A DNA stretch of 37,339 bases from Ruminococcus sp. (GCA_015066875.1 SVNM01000013.1:1-37339), one strand, 5' to 3'. Numbered from the stretch's first letter, positions 7,770-15,436 are shown. The notes: generated from the letters alone by a model not told the origin. A program made the numbers and translations.

Positions 7770-8239
7770 GCAAAAAACTGACAGCATATTTTTCTGCAAG
7801 CGGTGTAACTGCAAAGGTCGCAAAGACACTTTCCGAGACATTGGGAACTGACCTTTTTGAAATCAAGCCCGCTGTTCCCTACACTGACGCTGACCTTGAC
7901 TGGCAAGATAAAAATTCAAGAAGCTCTGTTGAAATGAGCAATCTTTCATTCCGCCCCGAAATCGCTGAAAAACTTACGGATATTCAACAGTATGACACCA
8001 TTTTTGTGGGATTTCCTATCTGGTGGTATATTGCTCCCACAATAATCAATACTTTCCTTGAAAGCTATAATTTTTCGGGAAAGAAAATCGTTCTTTTTGC
8101 AACCTCCGGCGGAAGTGGTTTCGGCAGGACTGCTGAAAAGCTTGCTGACAGCTGTAAGGGCGCTGAGCTTATTACAGGTAAGCTCTTCAACGGCAGAATT
8201 AATACGGACGAGCTTGCAAAGTGGGTAAGTGAATTTTGA
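7766..8239 (+). CDS. Flavodoxin
   Basis: This is a 157-residue flavodoxin that carries electrons through bound FMN. The phosphate-binding strand and loop are LTAYFSASGVTAKVAKTL near the N-terminus, with SxSGxT in place of the usual TxTGxT. The region around VGFPIWWYIAPTIINTFLE supplies the isoalloxazine-stacking aromatics, and LFATSGGSGFGRTAEKL is the second flavin loop. This is the flavodoxin type common in Clostridia, often called Flavodoxin_4. It overlaps the upstream reductase gene (ATGA), so a shared redox reaction is possible but unproven. GAGGAGG upstream gives a strong ribosome site. Confidence 0.92.
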   Translation: MSKKLTAYFSASGVTAKVAKTLSETLGTDLFEIKPAVPYTDADLDWQDKNSRSSVEMSNLSFRPEIAEKLTDIQQYDTIFVGFPIWWYIAPTIINTFLESYNFSGKKIVLFATSGGSGFGRTAEKLADSCKGAELITGKLFNGRINTDELAKWVSEF

Positions 8240-8243
8240 GATT

Positions 8244-9014
8244 ATGATTAAGATTGATTTGAAAAACTATTGCGATTATATTTGCTATGCTGAAAACTGC
8301 AGATACGGAAAAGTTTATCCGCTATCTATTGCCGAAGGCTATCAGCAAGGCGACATTTACGTGAATTCCATAAGCAGTACGAAAAATGTGTTGTTCTGGC
8401 ATTTCAGCGGATTTGCTTTTATTTCGGGTGAATATAACACTTCTTTCCTTGAATCTGTATATGATTTTATCTCTGACAAAAACGGTACGAATCCACGAAG
8501 ATTTATTTTATTTGCTGATGAACAGATAATGTCTTTCTTTGAAGCTAAAGAGGATATCGATATTGAACGCAGATTTTTTTTCGGGTTTGAAGACAAGACG
8601 TTCAACAAATCTGTTGCATTGCCCTCTGATTGTGAGCTGAAACCTGTTGATAAAAATCTGCTTTCAAAAATAAAAGGTAGAATTACACCTTGTTTTTCAT
8701 GGGATAACGCAGACGAATTTCTGTCAAAAGGAAAGGGTTACTGCGTTGTATGCGGTGAGGAAGTCACTGCATGGGCATTTTCTTCTGCTGTAAGCAGTAA
8801 TGAAATTGATATCGGAGTGGAAACCGCTGAGAAATATCAGCATAAAGGATTTGCTTTGGCAGTTTCAACCGCTATGATACAATACATTTTGGCTCAGAAG
8901 AAAGCTCCTGTATGGGCTTGTCATTCCAAAAATCTCGCTTCTGCAAAATTAGCGAAAAGGTCCGGTTTTCACAAAATTTCCGAATGTTATGTTATAAAAA
9001 GTAAAGATACATAA
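8244..9014 (+). CDS. GNAT-type acetyltransferase (PF12746-like)
   Basis: This is a 256-residue protein. The C-terminal ~100 residues carry the GNAT core: a conserved CVVCGEEVTAWAFS strand, IGVETAEKYQHKGFALAVST as the acetyl-CoA loop, and ACHSKNLASAKLAKRSGF as the last conserved motif. The N-terminal ~150 residues are mixed alpha/beta and match the long GNAT form grouped as PF12746. ATG at 8244 is preferred to GTG at 8229, which lies inside the flavodoxin gene, but the ribosome site is weak for both. The substrate is unknown. It follows flavodoxin closely in the same operon. Confidence 0.82.
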   Translation: MIKIDLKNYCDYICYAENCRYGKVYPLSIAEGYQQGDIYVNSISSTKNVLFWHFSGFAFISGEYNTSFLESVYDFISDKNGTNPRRFILFADEQIMSFFEAKEDIDIERRFFFGFEDKTFNKSVALPSDCELKPVDKNLLSKIKGRITPCFSWDNADEFLSKGKGYCVVCGEEVTAWAFSSAVSSNEIDIGVETAEKYQHKGFALAVSTAMIQYILAQKKAPVWACHSKNLASAKLAKRSGFHKISECYVIKSKDT

Positions 9015-9089
9015 ATGCAAAGCAATTTAAGGAGGCATCGTTATGTGTGGACTGTTATCCAATTAAGAATACAATAATTGGAGGTAAAA

Positions 9090-9227
9090 ATGAATTATAA
9101 TATCAGAAAAATCCGTGAGGACGAATATCCTATTTTGAACGACTTTATCTACGAGGCAATTTTTATTCCTGAGGGTGTAGAGCCTCCGCCGAAATCAATC
9201 ATAAATCAGCCCGTCATCTTCTGCTGA
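9090..9227 (+). pseudogene. Truncated GNAT acetyltransferase remnant
   Basis: ATG 9090 after TTGGAGG starts a 45-codon frame. MNYNIRKIREDEYPILNDF and IYEAIFIPEGVEPPPKSIIN match the N-terminus of a common ~160-residue GNAT family. It then stops at TGA 9225 inside a terminator stem. About three quarters of the protein, including the acetyl-CoA site, is gone, so it cannot be active. A second ribosome site with a 7-codon frame (GGAGG 9031-9035, ATG 9043) just upstream may be another leftover. A deletion between this gene and a downstream terminator is the simplest explanation. Confidence 0.75.
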
Positions 9228-9240
9228 TGACGGGTTTTTG
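9210..9240 (+). terminator. Rho-independent terminator of the TfoX operon
   Basis: CCCGTCATC (9210-9218), a 7-base loop, GATGACGGG (9226-9234), then TTTTTG. The stem contains the stop codon of the truncated acetyltransferase. Confidence 0.9.
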
Positions 9241-9291
9241 CATAATATCAGGTTTTAACAGCAACCTTGATACTCAATAATTATTTTGTTT

Positions 9292-11610
9292 TCAGCTCTG
9301 CTCGCTGAGCATTATTGATACTCTGTTCTGGATATATTCTGCAGTCTGCTCAGCTGTCTGATCCCCCGCAAAGAAAGCCTGGATCTCCTCATCAGTAATA
9401 AGCGAAACATCAGAGTTATATGTATGTTGCTTTACCTGATCAGCTGTGAGAATAAACTCCATAAGGTAATCACAGTCCTCCTGAGTAAGTGGCGGAATAC
9501 TGTTGCCTAAAAAGCTTTCATTAATCCCCTGTTTTTTCTGACTGTCCTGAGCCATTCTGTCAAAGCTTTCCTTCATAACAGGGAAAGAATACCATTGCAC
9601 AACCTCATCACTGTCGGTTTTGAATTCCTGCTGAAGACAAAGCTTTACAAACTCCCATGCGGGTTCCTTGTGCTGACTGTTTTCTGAGATGGTGAGATTA
9701 TAGAAAAAGCTTATCATAGGTCGGCTTGTTTCTCCGAAAGGCATACCGCAGAGTGTAACTTCCTCGCCGAAATAGCCGTATTTGTTATAGTTGTAGTTGT
9801 AAAAATAGCCGAACTCGGAAACGTCTGTAATAAGAGCCATATCATTTCTCAGCCATGTCGCCTTGTCTCTGTAGAAATTATCAAAAGCTTCAGGCTCGGT
9901 AAATTTATCGGGCATCTGTTCTGTTTCGGGAAAGGTATTGCAGAATTCAAGAATTTCTATAAACTGCGGTGTGTCAAAGTAACACTCTGCCTTTTCGTAG
10001 TCAACGAAATTTTCACCGTAATTTGCAAGAGTCATAAATACTTCCATTTTTGTATTTGCGCCGTCGCTGAACTTCATTCCCGCTACAGGAGGATTATTGT
10101 AAAGCTCAATAAGCTCGTGAGCTGTCATCGAGGGCTTATCCCAGTATTTCGACTTGATCATAAGCGTGTCAACTTCAAAACAATTCGGCAGAGTATAAAG
10201 CTTTCCGTCATCAGACTCACAGGCTTTAAGCACGTTGCCCATTAATGTATCACGGTTTATCTGCGGATCATTTTCCATAAATTCATAAAGGTCGGCAAAG
10301 ACTCCTTTATCGCAAAGCTTCTGCACAAAGGAAAAATTATTGTGGATTATAACATCAGGAGCACTGCCTGAGATCATATCAAGCCTGAGCTGTTCCTCAG
10401 AAGTTATTTTCTCGCCTGAAACTGCATAATTCTCAAAGGTCTGGTTAAATGTGCTCAACTCCTTTGAAAATTCGTTGTGATCGCCCATATATCCTACTGT
10501 AATCTTTTCGATTTCACTGATATTACCGGAAACGGCTTCGGTATATCTGTTGAGCTCTGATTTCTTTGTTTCATCATTGATACTGCTTACAAGGAATGAG
10601 CCGTCCTCACGTGCAAGACTTACGTTTGCTCTGTTGAAATCAATGCACGATTCAAGCCAGTCCATAACAAGTACAAGCTGGGAATTATCGGTAAATCCAT
10701 AAAGGCCGTCCTGCTTGCCGATAAAGAAGCGATAATCTCCTGCGCCCTTTAAACGACCGTTCCATTGTTCCTGCGGAAGAGCAATGCCTTCGCCTTCAAG
10801 AGTTTTTTTCTCTGTATTGAACTGATGAAGTTTAACCTCGTTCTCAGTTCCGACAAATGCAATAAGCTCTCCGTCGCGGTCAGCCATAATGCTCATATTT
10901 TCAAACTCCGCAGAGCCTGTATCAACCTTACCTGTATGTTTGCCCGAATTCTTATCAAACAGAAGAAGCTCATTATCTGTAGTCGAGACAAGAAAAGTAT
11001 CCTCGTCCCACTGAAGAAGCGGACTGACGGAAAAGATGTAATTGTTATGTGATTTATTTACGAAATCTGTAAGAGAGTCCATCTGCATACAGGAAGTTAT
11101 TTTGAAATTCCTGTCATAGTGAATCAGAAAAATCTCCTTGTAAGACGCTTCCTCGTAGGCCTGATAGTCAAAGTTTTCATCATATTCATCGGGAGCCTTA
11201 AGTCCGCCGTGAGTTACACTTGTAACAACAGCAATAACAGAACCGTCTTTCTGCGGAAGAAAATTAAAAGTGTTGATGCTGTCCTCAGGGCATTGCTCAG
11301 GAAGTTCAGGGGAAACTGCATTGTACTGAGAAAAATCCCCGTCGGTCTCAAAGTAGTAAATGCGGAAATTATCGCTTGTGGTGACAAGATATCTGTCATC
11401 TTCAAGCTGAATAACACCATTGAAGAAATCACCCTCTGCAGGCAGAGCAAGCTTTTGTGCAGAATATGATGTAATTTCATTTTTCCCTGTCTGAGCAGTG
11501 ATATTCTGTGTAGAGCCTGAAAGCTCCTCAGTTTTTTTTGTATCCTTATTACAGCCTGTTGCTGAAATCAGAAGTGTAATAGCAGACAGCATTGATATTA
11601 TTTTTTTCAT
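9292..11610 (-). CDS. Large lipoprotein with beta-propeller-like N-terminal region and ABC solute-binding domain
   Basis: This 772-residue lipoprotein has lipobox LLISATGC, with lipidated Cys20. Residues ~45-385 are made of repeated beta-hairpin patterns (DRYLVTTSDNFRIYYFETDG; EDTFLVSTTDNELLLFD) resembling a beta-propeller. From ~residue 385, ITVGYMGDHNEFSKELSTFN begins a family 1 extracellular solute-binding fold. Supporting motifs are SGSAPDVIIH, LYTLPNCFEVDTLMIKS and a C-terminal AWEFVKLCL. Such proteins deliver sugars or oligosaccharides to ABC permeases, but no permease or ATPase gene is near, so it is an orphan. The ATG at 11610 is chosen for its AAAGGAG site and immediate signal sequence; the in-frame start 17 codons upstream would spoil the signal peptide. 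The unusual N-terminal region might hold the protein to a surface partner. Confidence 0.85.
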   Translation of the reverse strand: MKKIISMLSAITLLISATGCNKDTKKTEELSGSTQNITAQTGKNEITSYSAQKLALPAEGDFFNGVIQLEDDRYLVTTSDNFRIYYFETDGDFSQYNAVSPELPEQCPEDSINTFNFLPQKDGSVIAVVTSVTHGGLKAPDEYDENFDYQAYEEASYKEIFLIHYDRNFKITSCMQMDSLTDFVNKSHNNYIFSVSPLLQWDEDTFLVSTTDNELLLFDKNSGKHTGKVDTGSAEFENMSIMADRDGELIAFVGTENEVKLHQFNTEKKTLEGEGIALPQEQWNGRLKGAGDYRFFIGKQDGLYGFTDNSQLVLVMDWLESCIDFNRANVSLAREDGSFLVSSINDETKKSELNRYTEAVSGNISEIEKITVGYMGDHNEFSKELSTFNQTFENYAVSGEKITSEEQLRLDMISGSAPDVIIHNNFSFVQKLCDKGVFADLYEFMENDPQINRDTLMGNVLKACESDDGKLYTLPNCFEVDTLMIKSKYWDKPSMTAHELIELYNNPPVAGMKFSDGANTKMEVFMTLANYGENFVDYEKAECYFDTPQFIEILEFCNTFPETEQMPDKFTEPEAFDNFYRDKATWLRNDMALITDVSEFGYFYNYNYNKYGYFGEEVTLCGMPFGETSRPMISFFYNLTISENSQHKEPAWEFVKLCLQQEFKTDSDEVVQWYSFPVMKESFDRMAQDSQKKQGINESFLGNSIPPLTQEDCDYLMEFILTADQVKQHTYNSDVSLITDEEIQAFFAGDQTAEQTAEYIQNRVSIMLSEQS

Positions 11611-11773
11611 ATTTAAAGCTCCTTTTGCAAAAATAGTTCTGTTACTCAGTGTCATAGCCACAGAAAAAAGACGAAGAAAAATATATTTTCTGCCTTTTGC
11701 ACAATTTTATGTTTGGGATTTTATGTAGTTTGAACATATTTTTGTCTATTCTTCTTTTGATATGCCCGCCTGA

Positions 11774-11890
11774 AGTGCTAAGAGAACTCTGATTCAGCTG
11801 ACTAACGAGGGATTCGGCTCACGAGCTGACGATGATAAACGTCACCATACACTATACGAAGTTCTGAAGAATAATACCGCTCAGCCATAA
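11774..11890 (+). pseudogene. Remnant of a gene C-terminus
   Basis: An open frame of 38 codons, with no start of its own, reads SAKRTLIQLTNEGFGSRADD, then DKRHHTLYEVLKNN, and ends with TAA at 11888. A TGA closes it upstream at 11771. The beginning resembles the recognition helix and wing of a winged-helix domain (as in the tails of Fic-type proteins), but too little is left to name the family. It abuts the fold-back element that starts at about 11891. Treat it as decayed coding sequence. Confidence 0.4.
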
Positions 11891-12165
11891 TGGTGATGTC
11901 CTAATAGGAGTTTATGTGTATTTAGTGGGGGAACCTTTCTGAAGAAAGTTTGCCCCCACACCCCCTACAAAGACTTTTAATACTAATTTCAGCCCCATAG
12001 GGTACACACAAAATTTTTATAAGAGTTCAATTTCTCGTTATCTGTGTGTACCCTATGGGGCTGAAATTAAAACTTGAAAGTTTTAGGAAAGGAGTTTGAG
12101 GAATAACCCTTTTTCAAAAGGGTTTTCCTCATTAATACGTATAAATTCTCCTATAAGAATACCAC
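11891..12165. repeat. Long imperfect fold-back element (MITE-like)
   Basis: The whole 275-base stretch is one imperfect palindrome. Its core is a perfect 27-pair stem: TAATTTCAGCCCCATAGGGT through 12010 pairs with 12043-12069, around a 32-base loop. The outer arms match less exactly: GGTGATGTCCTAATAGGAG near 11892 mirrors GGTGGTATTCTTATAGGAG read from 12165 on the other strand. A region with GGGGGAACC and GAAAGTTTGCCCCC on the left mirrors the AACCC and AAAGGGTT hairpin on the right. There is no open frame. It looks like a non-autonomous mobile or intergenic repeat element. Confidence 0.7.
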
Positions 12166-12171
12166 CGATAT

Positions 12172-12209
12172 CAATGCCTCCCGTTTTTCAAGAGAGGCAT
12201 TGTTTTTTT
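12172..12209 (+). terminator. Rho-independent terminator
   Basis: CAATGCCTC (12172-12180) pairs with GAGGCATTG (12194-12202), followed by TTTTTTTA. No intact plus-strand gene lies directly upstream, so it may have served the decayed gene ending at 11890. Its T-run overlaps the -35 box of the next promoter. Confidence 0.8.
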
Positions 12210-12228
12210 ATGGGGTTTGTGGTATAAT
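12200..12228 (+). promoter_or_regulatory. Sigma-A promoter of the VOC gene
   Basis: TTGTTT (12200-12205), 17 bases, TATAAT (12223-12228). The -35 box is built from the end of the preceding terminator stem and its T-run. Confidence 0.7.
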
Positions 12229-12265
12229 TAGGAAAATAATTCTCACTTTACGGAGGTAATTATAT

Positions 12266-12667
12266 ATGAGACTTGACGGCTTTGGAATTTTTGTAAACGA
12301 TATGGGTAAAATGATAAGATTTTACCGTGATGTGCTCGGTTTTGAAATCAAGGAAGGCGAGGATACCTCAAATGTGTATCTCATTAAAGACGATACACTG
12401 TTTCTTTTGTACGGAAGAAACGATTTTGAGAAAATGACAAGCCGTAAGTATGAATATGTAAAGGGACTCAACGGTCATACTGAAATCGCTCTGTATGTTG
12501 ATACTTTTGAAGAGGTAGATGCTGAATACGAAAAGGCTGTCAGCAAGGGAGCCGTTTCTGTTCTTGCTCCCGAAACAGAGCCCTGGGGACAAAGAACCTG
12601 TTATATTGCTGACCCTGAGGGAAATCTTATCGAAATAGGCTCTTTCAACAAGCCCTTCAGAAGCTGA
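12266..12667 (+). CDS. VOC / glyoxalase-family protein
   Basis: This 133-residue protein has the vicinal oxygen chelate fold made of two beta-alpha-beta-beta-beta units. The first unit is DGFGIFVNDMGKMIRFYRDVLGFEI; the second ends in RTCYIADPEGNLIEIGSF, the standard VOC closing motif. VOC proteins include glyoxalase I, dioxygenases and drug-binding resistance proteins. Metal ligands would come from the strand ends (for example His73 in GHTEIALYV and the final Glu), but the reaction cannot be predicted. It has a strong CGGAGG ribosome site, its own promoter at 12200-12228, and a downstream terminator, so it is monocistronic. Confidence 0.9.
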   Translation: MRLDGFGIFVNDMGKMIRFYRDVLGFEIKEGEDTSNVYLIKDDTLFLLYGRNDFEKMTSRKYEYVKGLNGHTEIALYVDTFEEVDAEYEKAVSKGAVSVLAPETEPWGQRTCYIADPEGNLIEIGSFNKPFRS

Positions 12668-12691
12668 GTCTTTATAAAAGAATAAAAATCA

Positions 12692-12726
12692 ACCGCCATT
12701 CCTGCTTCTTCGGAACGGCGGTTTTT
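12692..12726. terminator. Terminator between convergent genes
   Basis: CCGCCATTCC (12692-12701) pairs with GGAACGGCGG (12712-12721) with one mismatch, followed on the plus strand by TTTTT. Read on the minus strand, the stem is followed by a weaker T-rich tail (TTGATTTTTATT), so it may also end the operon that arrives from the right. Confidence 0.82.
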
Positions 12727-12745
12727 CTGTATTATGACTTAAATT

Positions 12746-13204
12746 TCAATTGTTATCCTTCTGTTTCTCTGCAAGCTCAGCCAGAAGCTTTCTGAGTACA
12801 TTTTCAAAGGCAATATTCTGCTCCTGTGTGCGTTTGGGCATACCCTTTGTTCTGCCTCCGCTTCTGCGTATTTTCTTTCCTATTGCACGAAACTCCAGAA
12901 GTCCTGTTATGTTTTCTTCCGTATACTGCTTGCCGTCCTGATGAAGAACTACTGCCCTTTTACCAAGACACATTGAGGCAAGTCCGTAATCCTGAGTGAT
13001 TACCATATCTCCCGCTGAAATCATATTCACAAGACGGAAATCCACGCTGTCTGCGCCCTGTGATACCACAATGGTTTCTGCTCCGTCAAGCTCTATTCTG
13101 TGAGATGTATCGCAGATTATCACGCAAGAAATCTGAAACTCTCCTGCAATCTTAACAGTACTTTTAACAACGGGACAGCCATCTGCGTCAATGTATATCT
13201 TCAT
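12746..13204 (-). CDS. YaiI/YqxD family protein (DUF188, UPF0178)
   Basis: This 152-residue protein is of the YaiI/YqxD family (PF02639), which has a PIN-like fold. The N-terminal signature IYIDADGCPVVK is intact, and VSQGADSVDFRLVNMISAGD followed by MVITQDYGLA forms the central conserved block. The C-terminal RRSGGRTKGMPKRTQEQN basic stretch is also a family hallmark. The acidic residues of these motifs suggest nuclease-like metal binding, but no activity is established here. It is the last gene of a five-gene minus-strand operon and starts one base after the YgjP-like gene ends. Confidence 0.93.
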   Translation of the reverse strand: MKIYIDADGCPVVKSTVKIAGEFQISCVIICDTSHRIELDGAETIVVSQGADSVDFRLVNMISAGDMVITQDYGLASMCLGKRAVVLHQDGKQYTEENITGLLEFRAIGKKIRRSGGRTKGMPKRTQEQNIAFENVLRKLLAELAEKQKDNN

Positions 13205-13205
13205 T

Positions 13206-13745
13206 TCACACCATCCTTGCCATTAATGCTCTGCCGTTATCCTTAAGCCATTTATTCCACTTGTGATAATCGGGATAAACTCTCAGCACGTGTTCGTAAA
13301 ATTTTGCAGAGTGGTTCATCTCCTTTCGGTGACAAAGCTCGTGCACCACTACGCTGTCAAGCACCTCAGGCGGAGTCAGCATCAGAAGACAGTTGAAGTT
13401 CAGATTGCCCTTTGAAGAGCAACTGCCCCACCTTGTATGCTGATTGCGTATGGTTATTCTTCCATAGGTCACTCCCACCTGCGGAGCATAATATGCAACA
13501 CGCTGTGGAATTATCTTAAGTGCCTGCTCTGCAAGTTCTTCAAGCTCCTTTCTTGTAAGCTTTACAGCTGAGCTTTCACGCTCCTGTACTTTTTTAAGAT
13601 GCTTTTCTATCCAGTCGCGCTTTGTCTCCACAAACGACGCTATATCCGCATTTGAAGCCCTCAGCGGAGCACGCACAAGCAGTCCTTCGGCTGTTATCTC
13701 AAGGCACAGGGTTTTACGACTGCTTCTTTTGATTTTATATTCCAT
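13206..13745 (-). CDS. YgjP-like zinc metallopeptidase
   Basis: This 179-residue protein is of the YgjP/WLM-like metallopeptidase family (PF01863). RWGSCSSKGNLNFN at ~residues 105-118 precedes the zinc motif VVHELCH (His135, Glu136, His139). The third ligand region is NHSAKFY (His145), a typical arrangement. The N-terminal half is the beta-rich domain that starts IKRSSRKTLCLEI. Family members are predicted cytosolic peptidases, and some are linked to restriction systems, but here the neighbours are housekeeping-type genes. No signal peptide is present. The neighbouring genes on either side are 1 and 40 bases away in the same operon. Confidence 0.92.
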   Translation of the reverse strand: MEYKIKRSSRKTLCLEITAEGLLVRAPLRASNADIASFVETKRDWIEKHLKKVQERESSAVKLTRKELEELAEQALKIIPQRVAYYAPQVGVTYGRITIRNQHTRWGSCSSKGNLNFNCLLMLTPPEVLDSVVVHELCHRKEMNHSAKFYEHVLRVYPDYHKWNKWLKDNGRALMARMV

Positions 13746-13785
13746 TACAGTTGCAGACCTTCCTCCCCCTGATTTGCTTTTTCCG

Positions 13786-14256
13786 TTATGCTTCGTTGAC
13801 TATTTTGCCTGTCATATGCTCTATTTCAAGCTCAAGCACAATTGTATTATCCGCATACTGACGTATTTCACTTTCTATGTACGCCATATCATCGGTGAAT
13901 TTTTTGCAGAACTCAACCATCATTTCACGGGACCAGTTTTCTGTTGCCTTTATTCGCCCGAAAACTATTACGCTTCTGATATTCAGCGACCAGTGTCCTT
14001 CCTTGCGATATCCCTCATCATACACGCAGAAGGATACCTTATCGTGTTTTGCTATCGAGTCAAGCTTGTGTCCCTTTTTTCCGCTGTGAAAATATATTCT
14101 GTTCTCTTTTTCGCTGTAATAGAAATTTATAGGCAGTCCGTAGGGATAGCCTTCATCACCGAGCACTGAAAGTACTCCTCTTTTTTCATTACCAAGAAGC
14201 TCTCTGCACTCTTCTTCAGTAAGCTTCTGCTTTGCTCTTGTTACATCTCTGAACAT
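13786..14256 (-). CDS. Pyridoxamine 5'-phosphate oxidase family (split-barrel FMN) protein
   Basis: This 156-residue flavin-binding split-barrel protein is of the NimA/PNPOx-like group. Motifs are LGNEKRGVLSVLGDEGYPY and GLPINFYYSEKENRIYFHSG near the N-terminus, followed by KHDKVSFCVYDEG, which is the usual order. Members bind FMN, F420 or heme and include 5-nitroimidazole reductases; true vitamin B6 oxidation is unlikely for this short form. The terminus EIEHMTGKIV is typical of the subgroup. GAAAGG lies before the ATG. Position: third gene of the minus-strand operon, five bases after the YjbR gene. Confidence 0.9.
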   Translation of the reverse strand: MFRDVTRAKQKLTEEECRELLGNEKRGVLSVLGDEGYPYGLPINFYYSEKENRIYFHSGKKGHKLDSIAKHDKVSFCVYDEGYRKEGHWSLNIRSVIVFGRIKATENWSREMMVEFCKKFTDDMAYIESEIRQYADNTIVLELEIEHMTGKIVNEA

Positions 14257-14261
14257 TGTTG

Positions 14262-14912
14262 TTACCTTTCTTTGTCTGCAATTTCGCTCAGCAGATTGTA
14301 CAAGCCGTCCTGTGAAAGCACTCCTCGTCTGAGTCCGGAGGGAAGCATGCCTTGCTCGTCTGCTTCATAATCTGCAAGCCACTGTCCGTTTTCGTAGTAC
14401 GCAGTCAGCTCTTCAAATACAGACCGCAGAGCTGTGTCACGCTTAACAGACTCCGCGTCCTTCTCAACCGCTTTGCAAAGCGTATCAAAATACTCTTCCA
14501 TACGGGCTATACGCTGAACTCTCGTTTCCCTTTTTTTAACTGTTTTTCTGCGAGTTTTTTCTGCAGTTGCTGAAAAGCTCATATCTATCAGCCACTTTAC
14601 AGTTTCCTCCTCCGCACTGCCGTCAAGCGCTATTGAAATCCAGTGACTTTTATTCATATGATATGCGGGAAAAAATCCGCTCTGTCCAAGAAGCGAGCCA
14701 ATCACAATATTATCGCATTTTACATTCATCACATCAATATTTTCATCGCTTTCAAGACCAAGCTTTGTTCCCGAAACTCTCATTATTATTGCAAACCACT
14801 TGCGGTTGCTTTCGTGGCGGAATACCCCGTGCATCGGCGAGCTCAGCCACGGATATTCAGGTGCAACTCCGTATTTTTCCGCTATATAGCCTTCTGCCTG
14901 TTTTCTGTTCAT
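14262..14912 (-). CDS. MmcQ/YjbR domain fused to DUF4298
   Basis: This 216-residue protein carries two domains normally encoded separately. Residues ~1-115 are MmcQ/YjbR-like: PWLSSPMHGVFRHESNRKWF near the N-terminus, then GFFPAYHMNKSHWISIALDG, with the HWI motif typical of the family. Residues ~128-216 match DUF4298: VQRIARMEEYFDTLCKAVE, then LTAYYENGQWLADYEADEQG and LPSGLRRGVLSQDGLYNLL. A lysine/arginine-rich linker (TRRKTVKKRETR) joins them. YjbR proteins have a cysteine-desulfurase-regulator-like fold and are sometimes called DNA-binding, without a settled role. The fusion suggests that both domains act on one target. The ribosome site is weak. It lies in the operon between the deformylase-like and PNPOx-like genes. 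Confidence 0.88.
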   Translation of the reverse strand: MNRKQAEGYIAEKYGVAPEYPWLSSPMHGVFRHESNRKWFAIIMRVSGTKLGLESDENIDVMNVKCDNIVIGSLLGQSGFFPAYHMNKSHWISIALDGSAEEETVKWLIDMSFSATAEKTRRKTVKKRETRVQRIARMEEYFDTLCKAVEKDAESVKRDTALRSVFEELTAYYENGQWLADYEADEQGMLPSGLRRGVLSQDGLYNLLSEIADKER

Positions 14913-14931
14913 AGCATTATCCCTTGCCTTT

Positions 14932-15348
14932 TTATATCAGCACTCCGTTGCAGTGGTCGATTTCGTGCTGGATTATCTGCGCTTCAAAGCCTGTAAAGTT
15001 CTTGATGCGTGTCTGCATATCAGGTGTCTGATACTGAAGCTTTATCTTCTGATATCTTACGCATTTTCGGGGTCCGCCAAGTAGTGACAGACAGGACTCT
15101 TCTGTTTCATAGGGCTTTTCGCTTTTAAGTATTACTGGATTGAACATAACTGTGTATTTTCCGCTTTCATTTAAAAACGCAATAATACGCTTGCGCACTC
15201 CTATCATATTCCCTGCCATACCCACACAGCCCTCTCTGTGAGCTATAAGCGTTTCAAGCAGATCCTGTGCAGTACCGGCGTCATCTTTATCCGCTTCCTC
15301 AGACTTTATTGCAAGGAAAATCGGATCGTGCATAAGTTCTTTTATCAT
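14932..15348 (-). CDS. Divergent peptide deformylase-like protein
   Basis: This 138-residue protein of the peptide deformylase fold is shorter than typical deformylases (~150-200). Motif II is ESCLSL with the metal ligand Cys86, and motif III is QHEIDH, with His128, Glu129 and His132. Motif I, normally GLAAPQ, here reads GMAGNM, so the conserved Gln that helps form the oxyanion hole is missing. Clostridial paralogs with this change are known to me as deformylase-like proteins with uncertain activity. It may deformylate a special substrate or have another role. It is the first gene of a five-gene operon with a promoter at 15390-15418 and a GGGGAG site. Confidence 0.88.
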   Translation of the reverse strand: MIKELMHDPIFLAIKSEEADKDDAGTAQDLLETLIAHREGCVGMAGNMIGVRKRIIAFLNESGKYTVMFNPVILKSEKPYETEESCLSLLGGPRKCVRYQKIKLQYQTPDMQTRIKNFTGFEAQIIQHEIDHCNGVLI

Positions 15349-15389
15349 AGCTGTATATCTCCCCTTATTTTATCTTTGAATTCACTGAA

Positions 15390-15418
15390 ATTATATCATA
15401 TTTCTGTTCCAAAAACAA
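15390..15418 (-). promoter_or_regulatory. Sigma-A promoter of the deformylase-to-YaiI operon
   Basis: On the minus strand, TTGTTT (15413-15418), 17 bases, TATAAT (15390-15395). It is divergent from the AraC-type promoter at 15437-15465; only 18 bases separate the two -35 boxes. Confidence 0.75.
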
Positions 15419-15436
15419 GTATCATACCTCTGTGTA

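Noticed and set aside
11891..12165. Complete insertion sequence
   Set aside because: No transposase frame is present; only a fold-back structure is visible.
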